DNA of 64,000 bases from a bacterium. GTDB taxonomy: Bacteria > Armatimonadota > Fimbriimonadia > Fimbriimonadales > Fimbriimonadaceae. Made by a program: the position numbers and the translations under genes. The notes under the pieces are model-generated. The model was given only the letters and a program-made list of their open reading frames with translations. It was not told where the DNA came from and did not search any database. The stretch spans positions 372,001 through 436,000 of the forward strand of contig JAIXUN010000003.1 in NCBI GenBank assembly GCA_027483535.1, in the 5' to 3' direction. Below are positions 31,604 to 42,258 of the stretch, piece by piece; the stretch's first letter is position 1, and each line of letters begins with the position of its first letter.

Positions 31604-31852
31604 TTGCCTGTGGAAGGTCGCCTCACCGTTCAAGTTCTGGAATCGTCCCGGGGTCCAAACGGCCCTATGGGAGAGGTTCTCCTACTGGAACCGAATGGCG
31701 ACTCCTACCCGTTCTTCGTGAAGATCGTGGGCGAGGAGACGGAGATCACGGGCGATCCAACGGTTCTCGATTACCTTGAGGATCGGTACTCCTCACCGGC
31801 GGTCTGCTTTACTTGTCGAAACGCTATCTTGCAGAAAGAGATTGAAGACTAG
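31604..31852 (+). CDS. Small hypothetical protein with C-terminal CxxC
   Basis: 82-aa ORF immediately downstream of the preceding gene; ...SSPAVCFTCRNAILQKEIED. Confidence 0.5.
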   Translation: MPVEGRLTVQVLESSRGPNGPMGEVLLLEPNGDSYPFFVKIVGEETEITGDPTVLDYLEDRYSSPAVCFTCRNAILQKEIED

Positions 31853-31880
31853 GAGTGTTAAGGGCGGGTACACCCTAGAG

Positions 31881-33434
31881 GTGAGTTCCAGCCAATCGAA
31901 ACCCCGAGCCCTTCTTTCTGTAACCGACAAAACCGGTGTCGTTGACTTCGGCAAAGAGTTGATCCGGTTAGGCTTTGAACTCATCTCCACGGGAGGCACC
32001 GCAACCGCCCTGCGCGACGCCGGGCTACCCGTTCTGGACGTTTCCGAGGTCACCGGTTTCCCGGAGATGCTTGATGGTCGTCTGAAGACCCTTCACCCTC
32101 TGGTTCACGGCGGAATTCTCGGACGCACGGAAGACCCGGCTCACGTCGCCCAAATGGCCGAGGCAGGCATCGCCCCCATCACGGTGGTGGCGGTGAACCT
32201 GTACCGGTTCGAGCAGAAGATTTCCGGACCCCACACCTTGGAAGAAGCCATCGAGTCCATCGACATCGGTGGGCCCACCATGGTGCGAGCCGCCGCCAAG
32301 AACAACGAGACTGTCGCGATCGTGGTCGACCCAAACGACTACAGCCGAGTGATCGACGCGTTGGAGAACAACACCATCGCTGCGCTCAGGCTCCCGCTCG
32401 CCGCCAAAGCGTATCGACACACCGCCTATTACGATTCCGTAATCTCCCGCTACCTCACTGAGAAGGCGGGTGAGGACTTGCTCGCAGCAGAGACCTTCTC
32501 GCTAGGGTTGCGACGCATTCAAGGATTCCGATACGGCGAAAACCCTCACCAACCGGGATCGCTCTACGTCGATCCCCTTGCTGGGCAAGGACTCCCGCAG
32601 GGCAAACTCCTCTGGGGCAAGGAACTCAGCTATAACAACGTCAACGACTCGGATGGGGCGTGGGAGTTGGTCGGCGATATGCCCGCGGGTGGTTGCGCGA
32701 TCATCAAGCACGGCAACCCCTGTGGAGCGGCTGTTTCGAGCGATCTCGGCGAGGCTTATCGGCAGGCACGGGCCTCTGACCCCATTTCCGCGTTCGGTGG
32801 AATCGCCGCCTTCAACGAGCCTGTAGACGTCGCTGCCGCGACCGCCATGACCGAAAAGGGCAACTATCTGGAGGTGGTCATCGCCCCGGCTTTCTCAGAA
32901 GAAGCGCTGGCCATTTTCCGAGATCGGTCCGGCTGGGGCCAAGACGTTCGCCTGATCGAAGCCGCATTGCCCAGCGACAGCCGAATCCCATTGGTGAAGG
33001 GTCTACGCGGCGGGGCGATCATCCAAATGTCGGACGAAGAGCCGGAATCGCAGTGGAAGGTGGTGACCGAAACCGCCCCTTCGGAGGATCTCATGGAGGC
33101 GCTGCGGCTTCAGTGGAAGATCGTGAAGCACGTGAAGTCGAACGCGATCGTGGTCGGAACCTCCACCCGGTTGCTCGGAGTAGGCGCGGGTCAAATGAAC
33201 CGGGTCCAATCGGTACGACTTGCGGTTGAGCAAGCCGGAGACGCGGTGAAGGGCGCGGTGCTGGCTAGCGACGCCTTCTTCCCGTTCCCAGACTCCATCG
33301 ATACCGCTCACCAAGCGGGAATCGCGGCGATCGTTCAGCCCGGAGGAAGTAAGAAAGACGCGGACGTAATCGCTCGTGCCAACGAACTTGGAATCGCGAT
33401 GGTCTTCACCGGCTACCGCCACTTCCGACACTAA
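31881..33434 (+). CDS. purH: Bifunctional AICAR transformylase/IMP cyclohydrolase
   Basis: RALLSVTDKTGVVDFGKELIRLGFELISTGGTATALRDAGLPV; FRYGENPHQPGSLY; IIKHGNPCGAAVS; GVGAGQMNRVQSVRLA; GTG start at 31881 preferred to the ORF-track start. Confidence 0.96.
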   Translation: MSSSQSKPRALLSVTDKTGVVDFGKELIRLGFELISTGGTATALRDAGLPVLDVSEVTGFPEMLDGRLKTLHPLVHGGILGRTEDPAHVAQMAEAGIAPITVVAVNLYRFEQKISGPHTLEEAIESIDIGGPTMVRAAAKNNETVAIVVDPNDYSRVIDALENNTIAALRLPLAAKAYRHTAYYDSVISRYLTEKAGEDLLAAETFSLGLRRIQGFRYGENPHQPGSLYVDPLAGQGLPQGKLLWGKELSYNNVNDSDGAWELVGDMPAGGCAIIKHGNPCGAAVSSDLGEAYRQARASDPISAFGGIAAFNEPVDVAAATAMTEKGNYLEVVIAPAFSEEALAIFRDRSGWGQDVRLIEAALPSDSRIPLVKGLRGGAIIQMSDEEPESQWKVVTETAPSEDLMEALRLQWKIVKHVKSNAIVVGTSTRLLGVGAGQMNRVQSVRLAVEQAGDAVKGAVLASDAFFPFPDSIDTAHQAGIAAIVQPGGSKKDADVIARANELGIAMVFTGYRHFRH

Positions 33435-33440
33435 AAACAG

Positions 33441-33490
33441 GGTCCAGCTTGGCTTCGGGGTTCGCTGAAACCAAGCTGGTAATCTTTACC
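33441..33490 (+). terminator. Possible terminator after purH
   Basis: ccagcttgg...ccaagctgg stem; weak U-tract (taatcttt). Confidence 0.45.
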
Positions 33491-33492
33491 GC

Positions 33493-34086
33493 ATGAGTTC
33501 GGATTCCGCGTTCTTTGCCCACGAAACCGCCATTGTCGATGCCGGGGCAAAGATTGGCGAGGGCACCAAAATTTGGCACTGGTCACACGTCTCGGCAAGC
33601 GCTGAAATCGGCGCCAAATGCGTCTTCGGTCAAAACGTATTCGTTGCCAACGGCGTCAAGATCGGAAACTTCTGCAAGGTCCAAAACAACGTCTCTCTTT
33701 ACGAAGGCGTGGAACTGGAAGATTACGTTTTCTGCGGACCAAGCATGGTTTTCACCAACGTGCTCACCCCTCGTTGCGAATATCCCCGCAACACCAGTTC
33801 CGACTACCATAAAACCCTCATCAAACGAGGGGCAAGCATTGGAGCAAACGCCACCATCGTTTGCGGGATCACGCTTCACGAGTGCGCATTCGTTGCGGCG
33901 GGTGCGGTGGTCACGAAGGATGTCCCTTCCTACGCGATGGTTGCAGGTGTACCCGCCAGAATCATCGGCTGGATGAGCGCCTACGGGGATCGGCTGGACT
34001 TCGACGGAGTCGGATCAGAAGTAGAAGATTCGGTTGGGGGCAAGTACAAGCTCGTCGCCGAAGACCGCGTTGAGCGTCTCGCCTAA
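33493..34086 (+). CDS. Hexapeptide-repeat N-acetyltransferase, WbpD/WlbB-like
   Basis: [77 protein letters not shown]. Confidence 0.85.
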   Translation: MSSDSAFFAHETAIVDAGAKIGEGTKIWHWSHVSASAEIGAKCVFGQNVFVANGVKIGNFCKVQNNVSLYEGVELEDYVFCGPSMVFTNVLTPRCEYPRNTSSDYHKTLIKRGASIGANATIVCGITLHECAFVAAGAVVTKDVPSYAMVAGVPARIIGWMSAYGDRLDFDGVGSEVEDSVGGKYKLVAEDRVERLA

Positions 34087-34111
34087 AAAGTCGGATTAGA
34101 AGACCTTCCTT

Positions 34112-35263
34112 ATGCACATTCTGCACATCATGCCCAACGCGGCGACTCCCACCGAGACGCGGCTTTACAAGGAGATTAGAAGTAGCATCCGGGCAGGTGT
34201 CGCAACCAAGTGCACGATTCTGGCTCTCGATTTTGATGGGAGTTTGCCCGCTCGCGAAACCACCAAGGACGGCGTAGAGATCGTTCGGGTGAAGCGACCC
34301 ATGGAGAAGATGCCCCGTGGCGGAATCTTTGCGATGCTCCGGCTCCTCGGGACGTTTCAGGTGCAAGGCAAGGCGGCAGCGGCGCTCAAGCCCGACATCA
34401 TCCACGCCCACAGCTTGTTCGGCTTTGCTTCGGGCGTCATTGCCAAACGGTTGACCAAAGCTCCCCTGCTCTACGACTGTCACGAGTTGGAAACGGAGAC
34501 CCTTGCCTCCAAGGGTCGAATAAAGCAGTTCAAGAAGTGGTTGGAGCGATCGCGGATCGCCAAGGCGGACGAGATTTTTGTGGTCTCGCCTTCTATCGCC
34601 GAGTGGTATCGCGAGGCCTATGGCCGAATGCCCAAGCTAGTAAGGGCCTATCCCGATCGTACTTGGCAGACGGTTCAAGACCAATCCGACCGATTCCGAG
34701 AGCAGTTCAACATCCCAAAGGACCACCTCGTCTTCTTGTATCAAGGAGCTTTGTTCAATGGCCGAATGATCCCCGAGATGCTGGAAGCATTTCGGCACGT
34801 GAAACCGGATCGCCATCTCGTGCTAATGGGTTATGGTGAACTGGAAGACTTGGTGAAGGAAGCTGCCAAGAACGCTCCAAACATCCATTTTAAAGAAGCC
34901 GTACCGAGCAACGAAGTGCTCTCTTGGACTCAATCTGCCGACGTGGGCGTCACCGGCGTGGAAGACAAGTGCCTTAGCTATCGCTACTGTTTGCCGAACA
35001 AACTTTGCGAATATGCGGCCACGGGCTTGGCGATTCTTACCACCGATCTAGTGGAGATGCGTCGCTTTGTTGAAGAGCGCAAGTGCGGATGGGTCATGCC
35101 GAACGATCCACCTGCCATTGCCTCCATCGTGAACGGTCTCACCCAGGCAGAAGTCGACGAAAAGAAGCGCTCCTCCCTGGAACGGGCGCACGAAATCGAC
35201 TGGAAAGTCGAAGAACCGGTGCTGTTGGACGCCTACCGAGCACTTGGAACTAAGCGGACCTAA
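34112..35263 (+). CDS. Glycosyltransferase family 4-like
   Basis: DIIHAHSLFGFASGVIAKRL; PNKLCEYAATGLAILTTDLVEMRRFVEERKCGWVMPNDPPAIASIVN. Confidence 0.8.
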   Translation: MHILHIMPNAATPTETRLYKEIRSSIRAGVATKCTILALDFDGSLPARETTKDGVEIVRVKRPMEKMPRGGIFAMLRLLGTFQVQGKAAAALKPDIIHAHSLFGFASGVIAKRLTKAPLLYDCHELETETLASKGRIKQFKKWLERSRIAKADEIFVVSPSIAEWYREAYGRMPKLVRAYPDRTWQTVQDQSDRFREQFNIPKDHLVFLYQGALFNGRMIPEMLEAFRHVKPDRHLVLMGYGELEDLVKEAAKNAPNIHFKEAVPSNEVLSWTQSADVGVTGVEDKCLSYRYCLPNKLCEYAATGLAILTTDLVEMRRFVEERKCGWVMPNDPPAIASIVNGLTQAEVDEKKRSSLERAHEIDWKVEEPVLLDAYRALGTKRT

Positions 35264-36183
35264 ACGCCGCAGTTGGCAAGCACTCGAATCACTTCAACGC
35301 CGCTTTGACCATCGCTGATCGGTTGGGTGCCGTTCGCGATGCTGTCGCAGAAGTGCTGGAGTTCCAACGTGAGAGGTTGTCCGGATGCTTCAAAGATGAC
35401 TTCTTCGCCCTCGTCAACATTGTTGAGGGCCGAATCGATCTGCTTCTTCACGTGAACCACTTGTTTGGTGGACTCATTGAAGACGATCATCCCGGTCTCG
35501 CCAATAAGGGTCATCTGGCGCTGCAGATGGGGCCAAAGCCAAGAACTATGGATGGTGGCCTTAACGCCGCCTTCAAAGCTGAGGTGCAGGTAGGTATCGT
35601 CCTCGACGCCGGGAGTAATCACCGACTGTCCGAAGAACTGCGAATCTGTTGGATTACTGCCGATGAGGTACATCGCCACCGCGACATCATGAACCCCAAG
35701 GCTCCAAAGCGCGTTTTCCTTGTCGCGGGCCTTGCCAAGATTGAGTCGCTCTTGGTGGAGACCCACGAGCTTGCCGATGAGCCCCTCTTCAAGCTTCTCT
35801 TTGATGAACCGAATGGCGGGTTGGTAGATCAGTAGGTGTCCCACCATGAGCGGAACGCCGTTGGCTTTGGCCAAAGCCACGAGTGCTTCACCCTCAGCAA
35901 CATCCAGCGTCAGTGGCTTTTCAACGAAACAGGGGATCCCCGCTTCTAGGACTTGCTGTGCCACCGGAAAGTGGACATGGGCGGGGGTAGCGATGACAAT
36001 CCCATCGGGTCGAGTATTGATCAACTCCTGAGGATCGGTGAAACCCGGCACGCCGTACGTCTCGGAAGCTTTTGCGACCGCCTCTGCGTTGAGATCGGCC
36101 ACGCCCGAAAGCAAACCCATTTCACTTAGGGTTCGAACGTGGTTCTGCCCGAACCGACCAACACCAACAACGGCGATTTTCAT
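35260..36183 (-). CDS. Gfo/Idh/MocA oxidoreductase, WbpB/WlbA-like
   Basis: MKIAVVGVGRFGQNHVRTLSEMGLLSGVADLNAEAV; AGIPCFVEKPLTLDVAEGEALVALAKANGVPLMVGHLLIYQPA. Confidence 0.85.
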   Translation of the reverse strand: MKIAVVGVGRFGQNHVRTLSEMGLLSGVADLNAEAVAKASETYGVPGFTDPQELINTRPDGIVIATPAHVHFPVAQQVLEAGIPCFVEKPLTLDVAEGEALVALAKANGVPLMVGHLLIYQPAIRFIKEKLEEGLIGKLVGLHQERLNLGKARDKENALWSLGVHDVAVAMYLIGSNPTDSQFFGQSVITPGVEDDTYLHLSFEGGVKATIHSSWLWPHLQRQMTLIGETGMIVFNESTKQVVHVKKQIDSALNNVDEGEEVIFEASGQPLTLELQHFCDSIANGTQPISDGQSGVEVIRVLANCGV

Positions 36184-37499
36184 AGGAGGGTGACTTTGTT
36201 TCGAAGCTCGTCGGGAAGGTTACGAGTTGCGTTGCGAGTATCCAGAACCGCCGGGACCTTGGCCACGACGTTAGCGTAATCCACCGTCGAGTGATCGGTT
36301 AGGATGATCGCGAAGTCGTAATTGGCAAGGGTCTCTTCGGTAAGGGCAACACCTTTCTTCGCAAAGCCGTGGTCGTTGAACTCGTCGACGAACGGATCGT
36401 GGTAGTCCAAAACGGCTCCGTTCTCTTCCAACAGCTTCATGCAGGTGATGGAAGGACTCTCTCGCCAGTCGTCGATGTCCTTCTTGTACGACGCACCAAG
36501 GGCTAAGATTCGGGTTCCGCGAAGCGACTTGCCGTGATCGTTCAGCACGCGCATCGTCTTCTCGATCACAAACTCCGGCATCCGGCGATTGATCTCTCCT
36601 GCAAGAGCAATGAATCGGGTGCAGAAGTTGTACTCGCGTGCCTTCCATTCCAGATAGTGCGGATCCAGGGGAATGCAGTGGCCCCCCACGCCGGGTCCCG
36701 GCATAAACCGCATGATGCCGAACGGCTTGGTGTTGGCAGCCTCTAGAACTTCCCAAACATCCAGGTTCATTCGGTCGCACAGTAGCAACAGTTCGTTGAC
36801 CAGGGCGATGTTGACGGCTCGGAAGGTGTTCTCAAAAACCTTCACCATCTCGGCTGCCTTGGCACTGCTGACGGGGACGACGCTCAGAAGGGTGGCGCTA
36901 TAGAATGCGACTCCGATCTCAAGACTATTCGGGCCGTATCCACCCACCACCTTGTTCGTGTTTTTGGTGGTGTATCTCTTGTTGCCTGGGTCGACCCGCT
37001 CCGGAGAGTGAGTCAGGAAGAAATCCTCGTCTACTTTAAGCCCACTCTTCTCAAGGATAGGGAGCATCACCTCTTCGGTGGTCCCAGGGAAGGTCGTGGA
37101 CTCCAAAGAAACCAGTTGGCCCTTGCGCAAGTGCGGAGCGATGGCGTGAGTGACGGCAACGATGTACTGAAGGTCCGGCGCTAAGTTCTTGTCCAGAGGG
37201 GTAGGAACCGCGATCACGATGGCATCGCACTTGCCGATTTCCTCGAACCCTGTTACCGCCTGGATCAGACCCTTTCCAACGACTTCGGTGAGTTCCTCAT
37301 CGATCACGTCGCTGATGTAGTTTTCGCCGCGATTCACCATCGCGCACCGTTGTTCGCTGCGATCAATGCCGATGACCTTAAAGCCTGCTTTCGCCTTCTC
37401 CACGGCAAAAGGCAGACCAACGTAGCCAAGCCCCACCACTGCAACCACGGCCTCGCGAGACTTGATCTTTTCTATGAGTTCTTCTTTAATAGCCATCAA
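36180..37499 (-). CDS. Nucleotide-sugar (UDP-HexNAc) 6-dehydrogenase, WbpA/WecC-like
   Basis: VAVVGLGYVGLPFAVEKAKAGFKVIGIDRS; ESTTFPGTTEEVMLPILE; GPGVGGHCIPLDPHYL. Confidence 0.92.
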   Translation of the reverse strand: MMAIKEELIEKIKSREAVVAVVGLGYVGLPFAVEKAKAGFKVIGIDRSEQRCAMVNRGENYISDVIDEELTEVVGKGLIQAVTGFEEIGKCDAIVIAVPTPLDKNLAPDLQYIVAVTHAIAPHLRKGQLVSLESTTFPGTTEEVMLPILEKSGLKVDEDFFLTHSPERVDPGNKRYTTKNTNKVVGGYGPNSLEIGVAFYSATLLSVVPVSSAKAAEMVKVFENTFRAVNIALVNELLLLCDRMNLDVWEVLEAANTKPFGIMRFMPGPGVGGHCIPLDPHYLEWKAREYNFCTRFIALAGEINRRMPEFVIEKTMRVLNDHGKSLRGTRILALGASYKKDIDDWRESPSITCMKLLEENGAVLDYHDPFVDEFNDHGFAKKGVALTEETLANYDFAIILTDHSTVDYANVVAKVPAVLDTRNATRNLPDELRNKVTLL

Positions 37500-37545
37500 A
37501 CATCGTCCTAGCCAAAATACGAGGCAAAGTATACAATCCCCCGGT

Positions 37546-38739
37546 TCAAGAACTTGAGCGAATCAGGTTCGCATACGCCTGAATCAGGGTGTCGCTCTCT
37601 TTCTTCCAGTTGAACTCAGCGGTGGCAATGGGAACACTTCTTTTTTTCTCTTGGACTTCTTCCAGAGAAAGCGTGCTGAGTCTTTCACTCAAAGCGTGCG
37701 GACCGTCGCCAAGAACCCACCCGCATCCCAGTTTTTGAACCAAACTTGCAATCTCTGGGAGATTAGGAACAATCACTGGAGCACCCGCAAAGAGTGGTTG
37801 GAAGAACTTGTTGGGCAGGGCGAACCTATGACTCAACCCACCGCCTCCAACGCCAACAATCCCAACGTCGATCCCTTCCAGCCGGCTAACCACTTCATTG
37901 GGTGCCACCGCCGGGAGAAAATGGATATGGGCGTGCTTTTCCGCCGCACTCCGGATTGCTGTCTCCATGGAACCCATCCCGAGGAACAGCACATGCTTTC
38001 CCTTGGGCGAAGATTCGAAGAAGCTGAGAATGTCCGGAATCTGCCGACCTGCCTCTAGCAACCCGACATAGGCAAAGAGAAGTTCGGACGGAGGAACTCC
38101 AAGGAGTTCCTTTACCGTTGGAGAGAACCTGCCAAGAAGGCTCTGATCCGCATCGGGGACGGCGCGGACAACCGCCGGTCGGGGAATCGAATACGCCTGC
38201 TGATACCAGTCCGCAATCCCATCTGCAACGACGACCGCTCCGTCCACCTTTGAGATGTACTTCTGCTCAAGAAACTTGTAGAGGGCCTTTTTGTTTCTTC
38301 CAAGTCCCTCGGTTTCGGTTTCAAGCTCGTGGATGTCGTAAATGAGCTTGGCTCCGGTTCGCCTCTTCACCTCTGCGCCCGTGGCTAAGTAAGCCAGGGT
38401 TCGAATCGCGACCACCGAGGGGTTGAGATCGACGCACTTTTGGACGAGCCGCTTGGAGTGAGCCCGGGTCCAGAGAGCCTTTTGTAGAAATCCGGCTTGG
38501 CGATCGACGGAGCGATGAAAGTGCTGAACCAGAAATCCACCGGAATGCCGAACGGGTTCAGGATCCTCGTGAGTTTCTGAGGCGCCTAGAAAGATGACTT
38601 CGTCGAAGAGTTGTGACTGATGTAAAGCGGTGCAGGTTCGAATAATCCGCGATGCCTGTTCGATGTCGCTCGGATAAAGCTGAACACAGGTGCGCTTCGT
38701 CAACTCAGCCATCGTAATCCCCGCAGGTGGTGAAAGCAA
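37546..38739 (-). CDS. Glycosyltransferase family 4-like
   Basis: AKLIYDIHELETETEGLGRNKKALYKFLEQKYISKVDGAVVVADGIADWYQQAY; HRFALPNKFFQPLFAGAPVIVPNLPEI. Confidence 0.75.
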   Translation of the reverse strand: MLSPPAGITMAELTKRTCVQLYPSDIEQASRIIRTCTALHQSQLFDEVIFLGASETHEDPEPVRHSGGFLVQHFHRSVDRQAGFLQKALWTRAHSKRLVQKCVDLNPSVVAIRTLAYLATGAEVKRRTGAKLIYDIHELETETEGLGRNKKALYKFLEQKYISKVDGAVVVADGIADWYQQAYSIPRPAVVRAVPDADQSLLGRFSPTVKELLGVPPSELLFAYVGLLEAGRQIPDILSFFESSPKGKHVLFLGMGSMETAIRSAAEKHAHIHFLPAVAPNEVVSRLEGIDVGIVGVGGGGLSHRFALPNKFFQPLFAGAPVIVPNLPEIASLVQKLGCGWVLGDGPHALSERLSTLSLEEVQEKKRSVPIATAEFNWKKESDTLIQAYANLIRSSS

Positions 38740-38757
38740 TCACGCGGCCAAGATTTC

Positions 38758-39924
38758 CTACTTCTTCTTTCCTTTCATAGCCAGTCGGAGCGACTTGTAG
38801 GCATTGAGCAATCGATATTGGGCGATTGGATACTCCTCGTGGGTCTTCAGTGGCAGCACCATCAGAGCTTCAAACTCATCGCGTGAGATCTGCAGTTTAC
38901 GGGCCATGTAATCCTTGTCGGCATCGATCTCTTCCAGCGGAAGACTGCCCGTTTGAAATTCATTGAGAGCCGCGTCGCGGGTCATCTCGCCGCTGACCAC
39001 CAGGCTGGAAAGGTGCGCGAGCCGCTTGTCGAATCCCCATCGCACTGGAAGGTAATACGATTGAAAGAACTTGGTGAATCGCGATTCGTAGTGCTTTCCG
39101 CCGTAGTATCGCCAATCGAACTCTTTCGTGAGAGTTTCCATGGCCTTCGATTTGTTGTAAGCGATGTAGTTCAGAGGTCGGGCGACCTTCATCCCGAGAA
39201 GCATCTGGTTCACAACCACGTGCTCCATGTAACCCATGGTAGGGAAGTGTTTCAAGGGTTTTGTGCCGAACTGCTTGTGAATGGCGCGCAGGTGGGTGAT
39301 GTCTAGGTTATCGTGCCCCCAACTGTTCGGGAGGATGCTCTCCGTAGCAAGGTTGCTGCCGGAAAGAGACCACTTCACCTTGTGCTTGCGAGCGTAGCCG
39401 TAGAACACGGCGGCGATGGCGTGATCCTGCGGGATGTCTTGGTTGGGTACGCCCGATTTGAAGAATGCGTGCTGCAAATCGCGCATCTCTTCCCAATCGA
39501 CAACGTGCGTGATGAAATCGAATCCGCACTTGCTGACGATGTTTTCGATGTTCTTGACTGCAAGTTCCGAGTTCCATCCGGTGTCGCAGTGAATCACGAG
39601 CGTCCGCAAGCCTGCTTCTCTCGCAAGATACGCGACGTAGCTACTATCGACCCCACCGGAGAGGCCCATGATGATGTCGTAATCGCGACCTTTGCCATCG
39701 GCTCGAATCTGCTCGAGCATCTTGTCGTACTTGGCCTTATCGCCCTCTGGGTTCCACGTCTTTTTGAACTCGTCTACCTTTTGGCAGTGCGAACAGACGC
39801 CTTGGAGGTCAAAGCTGATCCAAGGGTCGGTGGTGTCCATGATGCAGCGCGTACATCGCTGATACCCATTTTCTCCCTCGCTTCTTATGTGGGGATACCT
39901 CCGCCCGGACGATAAATTACTCAT
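38758..39924 (-). CDS. N-acetyl sugar amidotransferase (WbpG-like), copy 1
   Basis: CTRCIMDTTDPWISFDLQGVCSHC; PP-loop IIMGLSGGVDSSYVAYLAREAGLRTLVIHCDTGWNSELAVKNIENIV. Confidence 0.9.
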   Translation of the reverse strand: MSNLSSGRRYPHIRSEGENGYQRCTRCIMDTTDPWISFDLQGVCSHCQKVDEFKKTWNPEGDKAKYDKMLEQIRADGKGRDYDIIMGLSGGVDSSYVAYLAREAGLRTLVIHCDTGWNSELAVKNIENIVSKCGFDFITHVVDWEEMRDLQHAFFKSGVPNQDIPQDHAIAAVFYGYARKHKVKWSLSGSNLATESILPNSWGHDNLDITHLRAIHKQFGTKPLKHFPTMGYMEHVVVNQMLLGMKVARPLNYIAYNKSKAMETLTKEFDWRYYGGKHYESRFTKFFQSYYLPVRWGFDKRLAHLSSLVVSGEMTRDAALNEFQTGSLPLEEIDADKDYMARKLQISRDEFEALMVLPLKTHEEYPIAQYRLLNAYKSLRLAMKGKKK

Positions 39925-40066
39925 AATGCAGAAGGCGCAAACCAACGCCGAACACCGGCGAGAATACCAGAGCGAACGGTGTTGAACCTACCGCCCGCGA
40001 TTCGTCGAAAGTGGCTCTCCTCCTCTTGGGTTCCGGCAGCGTTCTATAGGGAAACTCCACCTGGAC

Positions 40067-41218
40067 CTAATAACCCCTCAGTAGCCGCTTGGCAACCGAC
40101 TTCAGTTGCGGCGCGCCTTCAAAGAACCAAGCATTTGTTGGGTAGTCCGTGTGGGGGCGTGGAGGAGTCGACATGATGTTTTCGAACTCAGCAGCACTGA
40201 GGCGTAACTTGCGAAGAACGTAGTCCTTGTCACCTTCCAAATCCCCATCGGCGTAAGGATCGCGCTCAAGTTCTGCCAGAGCTTCCTCACGGGAGATGTC
40301 CCCTGCAACCACAAGCGTCGACAAGTGCACCAGTCGCTTATCCACGCCAAACTTTTTGGGCATGATGTACCCCTGATAGAACCTCGTCCAGATGGACTCG
40401 AAGTGCTTTCCTCCGTAGGGGCGCCATCCCAATTCATCCATCAGAACACGCTGCGCCTCTATCTTGTTGTAGTCGATATAGTTCAGGACGGAAAAGTATC
40501 GGATTCCGAACAAAAATCGATTCGCAAGGAAATCAGTTAGCGAGATGGTTGGGTATGTCTTAAGTGTTCCTGTTCCAAACTGCTTGTGAACTGCTTTCAG
40601 ATGTTTCAGATCCAGGTTGTACCAACCCCACGACTTTGGGTAGATGCCCTCTCCACGAATATTGCCACCCGTGATGATGTACTTCACGTGGTTCTTTCGT
40701 GCGACATTGGCCAGTAACGCATTAATCGCATGGTCTGTTGCGATTTCAATGTTCGGGACGGATGCTCTAATAAATGAAAGTTGTAGGTCTCGAAACTCAT
40801 CCCAGTCGACCACGTGCGTCTGGAAGTCGATTTTGAGCCGATCGAGAATCCGATGAATGTTGTCGACGGCAAGCTCGCTGTTCCAACCGTTGTCTAGGTG
40901 AACCGCGAGAGGGCGTAAACCTAATCGGACGACCTCCCGGGCCACGAAAGAGCTATCTACTCCCCCACTGAGTCCGATGATGCAATCGTAAGGCTTTCCT
41001 TTGCCCGCGTCCTGGATCAAACATAGCATTCGGTCCAGTGGTTCTGAAGACCCACCATGAAAAGTTTCATTCTCCAAACGAGTAACGAACTCTTTACAAT
41101 ATTGGCAGATCCCATCTTTATCAAAATGAATGAACGGATCTGATGTGTCCATTACACAACGGACACATCGACGATGTGGAGAGCCGCTTTTTGTGTGAAC
41201 TACCCTGTTCTCTTGCAA
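40067..41218 (-). CDS. N-acetyl sugar amidotransferase (WbpG-like), copy 2
   Basis: CVRCVMDTSDPFIHFDKDGICQYC; CIIGLSGGVDSSFVAREVVRLGLRPLAVHLDNGWNSELAVDNIHRIL. Confidence 0.9.
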   Translation of the reverse strand: MQENRVVHTKSGSPHRRCVRCVMDTSDPFIHFDKDGICQYCKEFVTRLENETFHGGSSEPLDRMLCLIQDAGKGKPYDCIIGLSGGVDSSFVAREVVRLGLRPLAVHLDNGWNSELAVDNIHRILDRLKIDFQTHVVDWDEFRDLQLSFIRASVPNIEIATDHAINALLANVARKNHVKYIITGGNIRGEGIYPKSWGWYNLDLKHLKAVHKQFGTGTLKTYPTISLTDFLANRFLFGIRYFSVLNYIDYNKIEAQRVLMDELGWRPYGGKHFESIWTRFYQGYIMPKKFGVDKRLVHLSTLVVAGDISREEALAELERDPYADGDLEGDKDYVLRKLRLSAAEFENIMSTPPRPHTDYPTNAWFFEGAPQLKSVAKRLLRGY

Positions 41219-41478
41219 TGGTCGCCTTCGGCGAGAGTAACCTTTCCAGCAGGGCCACGTTCGGTTTTTTAACTAAAACTCTTCCTATTTCTAACGCCTA
41301 AAGAATGCTAGAAATGGGTGTACCTGCTCTCGCCAGCACGGAGTATGACAGTCGGTTACTTTTAAAAACTTGAAATACACCGATCATTATCAATTTTTAA
41401 CAATTGTAAAAATTAAACAAATTTAAAGTGGACATCCTGTCCCAGCTTTGTTTGGCGAAAGGGGTTCTGATCGGGTCG

Positions 41479-42258
41479 TCACGCAAATGCTTTCTTCAAT
41501 TCGGCTCGCCCTGGATAGGTGATGAGCACGGCGCGGTGTTTGCCGAAGAAGACGAAGAAACTTCCAGCCGCCACTGCCGAAGCACCCGCCTTTGTCGCTT
41601 CGACGAAGTGGTCAACAGCCCCAGCGCCGCCGAGAGCAACAACCGGAACGCTGACGGCTTCAGAGGCGATTTTGATCAGTTCGAGGTCATATCCCTTCAT
41701 CTGTCCGTCGCGATCGATGGAATTGATGACGATTTCACCCACCCCGGCGTCTTCCATCCGCTTCAGATGATCGACAAGACCCACGGGTTGTGCCACGCTG
41801 CCGGAAGATGAAAAGAGCCGGTAGCCGCGAAGTAACTGCTTTCGGACGTCAACCGAAGCGAGAATGCTTTGGCTGCCGAAAATGCGGGCGGCTTCGGTCA
41901 CCAGAGTTGGATTAGAGTAGCACACCGAGTTGAGGCACACCTTTTCGACGCCGCCTTTAAACAGAGTCTCAATTTCCTCAATCGTGGTGATTCCGCCACC
42001 GTAGCCAAGAGGCATGAAAGCTTCGGATGCGATTTCTCTGATGAAGGTGTTCCGGGGGCCGCGCTTTTCGAGACTGGCCTCGATATCCAGAATCATGATC
42101 TCGTCGACTTCTTTCTCGTTGAAGATTCTCACCGCATTAACGGCGTCTCCAATGTACTTGCCCTCTTTGAAGCCGACCGTCTTCGTCAATCCGTGTCCCT
42201 TCACAAGCAGCACGGGGATGACGCGGGGAAGTCTCTTTGCTCTAGTCCCCAAAGACAT
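41479..42258 (-). CDS. hisF: HisF-like cyclase/ammonia-handling subunit partnered with a WbpG-type amidotransferase
   Basis: RVIPVLLVKGHGLTKTVGFKEGKYIGDAVNAVRIFNEKEVDEIMILDIEAS; PLGYGGGITTIEEIETLFKGGVEKV. Confidence 0.85.
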   Translation of the reverse strand: MSLGTRAKRLPRVIPVLLVKGHGLTKTVGFKEGKYIGDAVNAVRIFNEKEVDEIMILDIEASLEKRGPRNTFIREIASEAFMPLGYGGGITTIEEIETLFKGGVEKVCLNSVCYSNPTLVTEAARIFGSQSILASVDVRKQLLRGYRLFSSSGSVAQPVGLVDHLKRMEDAGVGEIVINSIDRDGQMKGYDLELIKIASEAVSVPVVALGGAGAVDHFVEATKAGASAVAAGSFFVFFGKHRAVLITYPGRAELKKAFA

